The notes under the pieces were generated by a model, which did no database searches, was not told where the DNA came from, and saw only the letters and a list, made by a program, of their open reading frames with translations. Shown in pieces: positions 30,844 through 32,878 of a DNA stretch of 32,878 nucleotides. The stretch's first letter is position 1. Every line of letters begins with the position of its first letter. The translations under genes and the position numbers were made by a program. Source of the stretch: a virus; the IMG/VR virus record IMGVR_UViG_3300049846_000684, positions 1 to 32,878 of that record; one strand, written 5' to 3'.

Positions 30844-31004
30844 CAGTCACCCTCTTTCTTGTCGCTCTGCGCCCGAGCCGCCAGTGCCTCGCGCACCAGG
30901 ATCGAGATCATGGCCGACCGGCTGCGCTCCTCGCGAATGGCGAGTGCGTCGACGGCCTCGAGCACCTTGGGATCCAGTTGCGTGTTCTGCTGCTTGCGGG
31001 GCAT
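30843..31004 (-). CDS. Ribbon-helix-helix (CopG/Arc-type) transcriptional regulator
   Basis: A 53-residue protein and the first gene of the leftward operon. The N-terminal basic strand (MPRKQQNTQLDPKVLEAVDA) followed by LAIREERSRSAMISILVREA is the classic strand-helix-turn-helix of RHH repressors, including the SRSAMI turn between helices. The C-terminus is charged (RAQSDKKEGD). RHH proteins dimerise and bind short inverted repeats. A suitable palindrome lies 39 bp upstream at 31043-31055, so it may autoregulate both divergent promoters. Below standard size cut-offs but well supported. Confidence 0.8.
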   Translation of the reverse strand: MPRKQQNTQLDPKVLEAVDALAIREERSRSAMISILVREALAARAQSDKKEGD

Positions 31005-31010
31005 GCGCCA

Positions 31011-31039
31011 ACCCTATGTCGTTGCCATCGTAGCGTCAA
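31011..31039 (-). promoter_or_regulatory. Leftward promoter
   Basis: TTGACG (minus strand, 31039-31034) and TAGGGT (31016-31011) are separated by 17 bp; the -35 matches 5/6. The predicted transcription start falls at about 31004, on the first base of the regulator's ATG, so the mRNA may be leaderless or nearly so. Confidence 0.5.
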
Positions 31040-31051
31040 GCGCGCTATGGT
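31022..31051 (+). promoter_or_regulatory. Rightward promoter
   Basis: TTGCCA (31022-31027, 5/6) and TATGGT (31046-31051, 4/6) are spaced 18 bp apart. The expected start is at about 31058, the ATG of the replication gene, and no Shine-Dalgarno sequence precedes that ATG. Overlaps the leftward promoter. Confidence 0.5.
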
Positions 31052-31055
31052 AGCG
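31031..31055. promoter_or_regulatory. Candidate operator with three TAGCG half-sites
   Basis: CGCTA (31043-31047) and TAGCG (31051-31055) form an inverted repeat with a 3-bp spacer over the rightward -10. A third half-site TAGCG lies at 31031-31035 near the leftward -35. The layout suits a ribbon-helix-helix dimer or tetramer, such as the product of the adjacent gene. No binding data. Confidence 0.4.
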
Positions 31056-31057
31056 GC

Positions 31058-32029
31058 ATGGCCGAATCTCTCTGGATCTCTGTTCCGGCGGATGACGATC
31101 CCCGCTTCGTCGAGCTCGGCGCGATCACCGGGCTCGATGGCCTGGTAGTGGCTGTCCGGCTGTGGCGTTGGGCAGCTCGGCACTACCCCGATGGCGATCT
31201 CAGCCGAGCAAAACCGGCCGTCCTAGCGATCACGGTCGGCGCGAAGGATCCGGCGGTGCTGCTGGCGGCGCTCGTTGAGTCCGGCCTGCTTGATGGCCAG
31301 ATGCGGCTGGTTGGCTGGGACAAGGTGTTCCGACTGTCGGTCAGTCGCGCTCGAGACGCCGCGCGCCAAGCCGCACGCCGCACAAAGCAGAACGACGACT
31401 CCGAATGTCACAGTGACATCACGCGGAATGCTGTCAGTGTTAGTGTCTCTGATCCGGATCCGGATCAGATCAGAGACATAGACAGCGATCCATGTGACGT
31501 CACGCGGACGTCCGTGGGATGTCACAGTGACATTCAGAACACCCGTTCCGAGAAACCTATTGCCCCGGTCCGCGACGATAGGTTGCGCGTCCCTGCCGAA
31601 TGGTGGAGCAGGGAGCCTGATGTGCTGCCGCTGGCCCGCCGCGTCGTTCGCGGCATGGATGCAGAGGAGGTGCTCGAGCTCCCCGATCCGGACAAGCCAA
31701 GCCAGACCCTTGGCCAGCGAATCCAGGCGGCGTGTGCTGGCCGATCGCCCGCGTGGGTGGCCACCGAGTGGGCGAGCCTCTGGCCGAAGGCGTCGGCGGC
31801 TCTTGTGGGCCCCATGACGCGCCCGTGGGTGGAGATCTCGCGGCGCTTCGGCTGGATGCAGGAGTCCGCAGCTCGGGCAGAGCGATCACAGCGCCCCCCA
31901 TGGCAACCCGCACCAGCCGATCCCGCCGACGACCTCGCCCATTGGCGCGAGATCAAAGCGCGTCAGGACGCGGAAGCAGCGCGGCGGGCCGAGGCTGCGG
32001 AGCCGGAGATCGGTGATCTGGACTTCTAG
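31058..32029 (+). CDS. Replication initiator-like protein (replisome organiser type)
   Basis: A 323-residue protein, first gene of the rightward operon. The N-terminal part (1-110) begins MAESLWISVPADDDPRFVEL and contains GLDGLVVAVRLWRWAARHYP, LAALVESGLL and similar helical segments, like the winged-helix N-domains of phage replisome organisers. Residues 116-175 form a low-complexity linker (SVSVSDPDPDQIRDIDSD). A C-terminal domain (180-280) has AEWWSREPDVLPLARRVVRG and MTRPWVEISRRFGWMQ. The linker DNA carries palindromes and repeats, as in phage origins inside initiator genes. No Shine-Dalgarno sequence is visible. Strict homology to a named family is not certain. Confidence 0.7.
   Translation: MAESLWISVPADDDPRFVELGAITGLDGLVVAVRLWRWAARHYPDGDLSRAKPAVLAITVGAKDPAVLLAALVESGLLDGQMRLVGWDKVFRLSVSRARDAARQAARRTKQNDDSECHSDITRNAVSVSVSDPDPDQIRDIDSDPCDVTRTSVGCHSDIQNTRSEKPIAPVRDDRLRVPAEWWSREPDVLPLARRVVRGMDAEEVLELPDPDKPSQTLGQRIQAACAGRSPAWVATEWASLWPKASAALVGPMTRPWVEISRRFGWMQESAARAERSQRPPWQPAPADPADDLAHWREIKARQDAEAARRAEAAEPEIGDLDF
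31405..31533. other. Candidate replication origin within the initiator gene
   Basis: Outer palindromes ATGTCACAGTGACAT occur twice (31405-31419 and 31519-31533). TCACGCGG occurs twice (31419-31426 and 31500-31507) and GTGACGTCAC once (31494-31503). At the centre, TGTCTCTGATC (31444-31454) and GATCAGAGACA (31468-31478) form an inverted repeat around the perfect palindrome GATCCGGATCCGGATC (31451-31466). GCTGTC (31430-31435) and GACAGC (31481-31486) extend it. The array lies in the linker coding region, the location used by lambda-type origins. Confidence 0.6.
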
Positions 32030-32057
32030 GGGTGCCGCGAAAACTAGCCGCGAATGA

Positions 32058-32078
32058 TCTCTGATCTGCACGCAGATC
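32058..32078. promoter_or_regulatory. Inverted repeat with an origin-like half-site
   Basis: TCTCTGATCTG (32058-32068) is identical, in reverse complement, to 11 bp of the origin-like array (31466-31476). GATCTGC (32063-32069) pairs with GCAGATC (32072-32078). It lies between the initiator stop and the downstream promoter, so it may be a further binding site for the initiator. It lacks the T-run of a terminator. The remaining 151-bp gap (32030-32180) also contains the promoter and leader described separately. Confidence 0.4.
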
Positions 32079-32109
32079 CAGCGACTTGCGCGGTGCAGCT
32101 ACGCGCGGC

Positions 32110-32138
32110 TTGACAGTGTTGGTGTGTGTGTGTAGAGT
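32110..32138 (+). promoter_or_regulatory. Strong sigma-70-type promoter
   Basis: TTGACA (32110-32115, full match) and TAGAGT (32133-32138, 4/6) with a 17-bp spacer made mostly of GT repeats. This is the best promoter match I found in the window. Its transcript would begin near 32145 and include a small CGCCGCA/TGCGGCG hairpin (32146-32163) before the ribosome-binding GGGAG of the next gene. Confidence 0.7.
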
Positions 32139-32180
32139 GATCTCACGCCGCAGGGGTGCGGCGCAAAGGGAGACAAGACC

Positions 32181-32402
32181 ATGACGACACATCCCGACGA
32201 AAACGCCCGCTGGCCCTCGCCCTGCATCGCGTGCGGCCGTTGCTTCACCTGCGAGCCCGGCTGCCCGTGCGCCTTCGCCATCGACTCCGAGGAGCGTGAC
32301 GAGGGGATCGCGCTGGCCTACGGGCTCGACGAGTCCGACGACGGCGGGCAGATCGAGGAGGCCGCGATCGACGTGTGGGCGGAGGAGCACGCCAGCGAGT
32401 GA
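32181..32402 (+). CDS. Cysteine-rich small protein
   Basis: A 73-residue protein; GGGAG eight bases before ATG 32181. Cys15-x2-Cys18-x2-Cys21-x2-Cys24 and Cys28-x-Cys30 form a six-cysteine cluster suited to binding zinc or an iron-sulfur centre (CIACGRCFTCEPGCPC). The remainder is strongly acidic (DSEERDEGIA; DESDDGGQIEEAAIDVWAEE). It has its own near-consensus promoter directly upstream, implying high early expression. It may act as a protein-binding inhibitor or DNA mimic-like factor, but this is speculative. Confidence 0.72.
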   Translation: MTTHPDENARWPSPCIACGRCFTCEPGCPCAFAIDSEERDEGIALAYGLDESDDGGQIEEAAIDVWAEEHASE

Positions 32403-32467
32403 GTGGCTCGACAACCTAGCGCGCGCAGCCCGGTCTAGAGCCCGGGCTTCGCCGTCGGAGGTGAGTC

Positions 32468-32728
32468 ATGCTCGTTGAAGGTCAGCGGTATCTTTTTCTG
32501 TCGTACGGTGCGCTCCACAAGTCCGGGATTTTCCGGCGCATGATCGAGATGTCGCCGGGCTGCACGGTGATCGAGATCGACGAGGTCACCGTGATCGGCG
32601 AGACGGGCGACATCGGCAGGGCTCAGCGTGAGATGGTGTACGAGCAGGGGCAGAGCGGCCCGCTCGACGGAGTGAGCTGGGTGCCGTGGCACGATGTGCA
32701 GCACATTATTCCGCAGGGTGCCCGATGA
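32468..32728 (+). CDS. Hypothetical small protein
   Basis: An 86-residue protein with GGAGG seven bases before ATG 32468. It is an alpha/beta-like sequence (EGQRYLFLSYGALHKSGIFR; CTVIEIDEVTVIGETGDIGR; GVSWVPWHDVQHIIPQGAR). No catalytic motif is evident. A 7-bp hairpin (AGCCCGG/CCGGGCT, 32427-32448) lies in the short gap upstream. The stop overlaps the start of a possible mini-gene. Function unknown. Confidence 0.65.
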   Translation: MLVEGQRYLFLSYGALHKSGIFRRMIEMSPGCTVIEIDEVTVIGETGDIGRAQREMVYEQGQSGPLDGVSWVPWHDVQHIIPQGAR

Positions 32729-32790
32729 CGCCGGCGACGCGGCGATCGGCGAGGGCGAGGGCGAGGGCGAGCATTGGAGGTGGATCGTGA
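32725..32790 (+). CDS. Possible 21-residue coupled peptide
   Basis: ATG 32725 overlaps the preceding stop (ATGA) and the TGA at 32788-32790 overlaps the next GTG (GTGA). The predicted peptide is Arg/Ala-rich (MTPATRRSARARARASIGGG plus S). The coding stretch contains a GCGAGG tandem repeat, so it might be a non-functional translational bridge. Only its position supports it. Confidence 0.3.
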   Translation: MTPATRRSARARARASIGGGS

Positions 32791-32878
32791 GCGAGCGGCG
32801 CAAATACCTGCACAGCGACGGCGGACGCCTCCCAGGGGCGACCACGATCCTCGGCGTGCTCGACAAGCCCGCGCTGAT
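32787..32878 (+). CDS. N-terminus of PD-(D/E)XK exonuclease-like protein (partial)
   Basis: GTG 32787 with GGAGG six bases upstream, cut by the right edge after 30 full codons. The visible sequence MSERRKYLHSDGGRLPGATT followed by ILGVLDKPAL is the usual N-terminus of Cas4/RecB-like PD-(D/E)XK nucleases in phages (TxxLxxLxKPAL). The catalytic region lies outside the window. In phages such genes act in recombination or DNA degradation beside replication genes, which fits here. Confidence 0.7.
   Translation, partial: MSERRKYLHSDGGRLPGATTILGVLDKPAL

Noticed and set aside
1-32878. tRNA genes, integrase, attachment site
   Set aside because: No cloverleaf-like sequence, recombinase motif or tRNA-fragment duplication was noticed; lifestyle therefore left undecided.

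Overview
The window is most of a short-tailed (podovirus, P22-like) bacteriophage genome from a GC-rich host, probably a Gram-negative bacterium. It has no rRNA, tRNA or host metabolic genes. A nearly complete P22-type virion set lies on one strand: terminase small and large subunits, portal, scaffold, coat, gp4 and gp10 tail accessory proteins, gp7/gp16/gp20-type ejection proteins and a P22-tailspike-type head-binding protein. No integrase, repressor/Cro pair or attachment site is visible, so lifestyle is undetermined. Both edges cut genes (1-366 and 32787-32878), so the genome continues outside the window.

Layout. Two transcription units diverge from a 53-bp region at 31005-31057. Leftward (minus strand, 31004 down to 5422) run a small ribbon-helix-helix regulator, four small genes, packaging and capsid genes, tail proteins and fibres, a glycosyltransferase / methyltransferase / cupin-SET cassette, ejection proteins, a tailspike-like head-binding protein, lectin-like proteins, and a lysis-type cluster (small membrane proteins and a C39-like cysteine peptidase) ending with a metallophosphoesterase and a small membrane protein. 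Rightward (plus strand) run a replication-initiator-like gene (31058-32029), a cysteine-rich small protein behind a near-consensus promoter, and the start of a PD-(D/E)XK-type nuclease at the right edge. Positions 1-5391 are also rightward and carry small coupled genes, a SNF2-type helicase, a beta-class DNA methyltransferase, a VRR-NUC nuclease, an XRE regulator and small zinc-ribbon or coiled-coil genes. If the genome is circular or circularly permuted, these are two pieces of one early operon that converges with the late operon at about 5391/5422.

Most neighbouring genes share 1-8 bp stop/start overlaps (ATGA, GTGA, TGATG), so translation is probably coupled throughout. These overlaps were used to choose starts and to recover genes shorter than 60 codons: 1116-1223, 1220-1294, 29821-29994 and 30843-31004.

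The most notable items are: (1) an array of palindromes and inverted repeats in the linker-coding part of the replication gene (31405-31533), placed as in lambda O and so a candidate origin, with an 11-bp related sequence in the intergenic region downstream; (2) a cupin-SET fusion (14256-15107) encoded with a methyltransferase and a glycosyltransferase inside the virion operon; (3) a 939-residue repeat fibre in the slot where P22 has its tail needle, whose internal repeats are almost identical in protein but differ at many synonymous sites; (4) divergent promoters whose predicted transcription starts fall on the start codons, overlapped by a small palindrome that could be the operator of the neighbouring ribbon-helix-helix protein.
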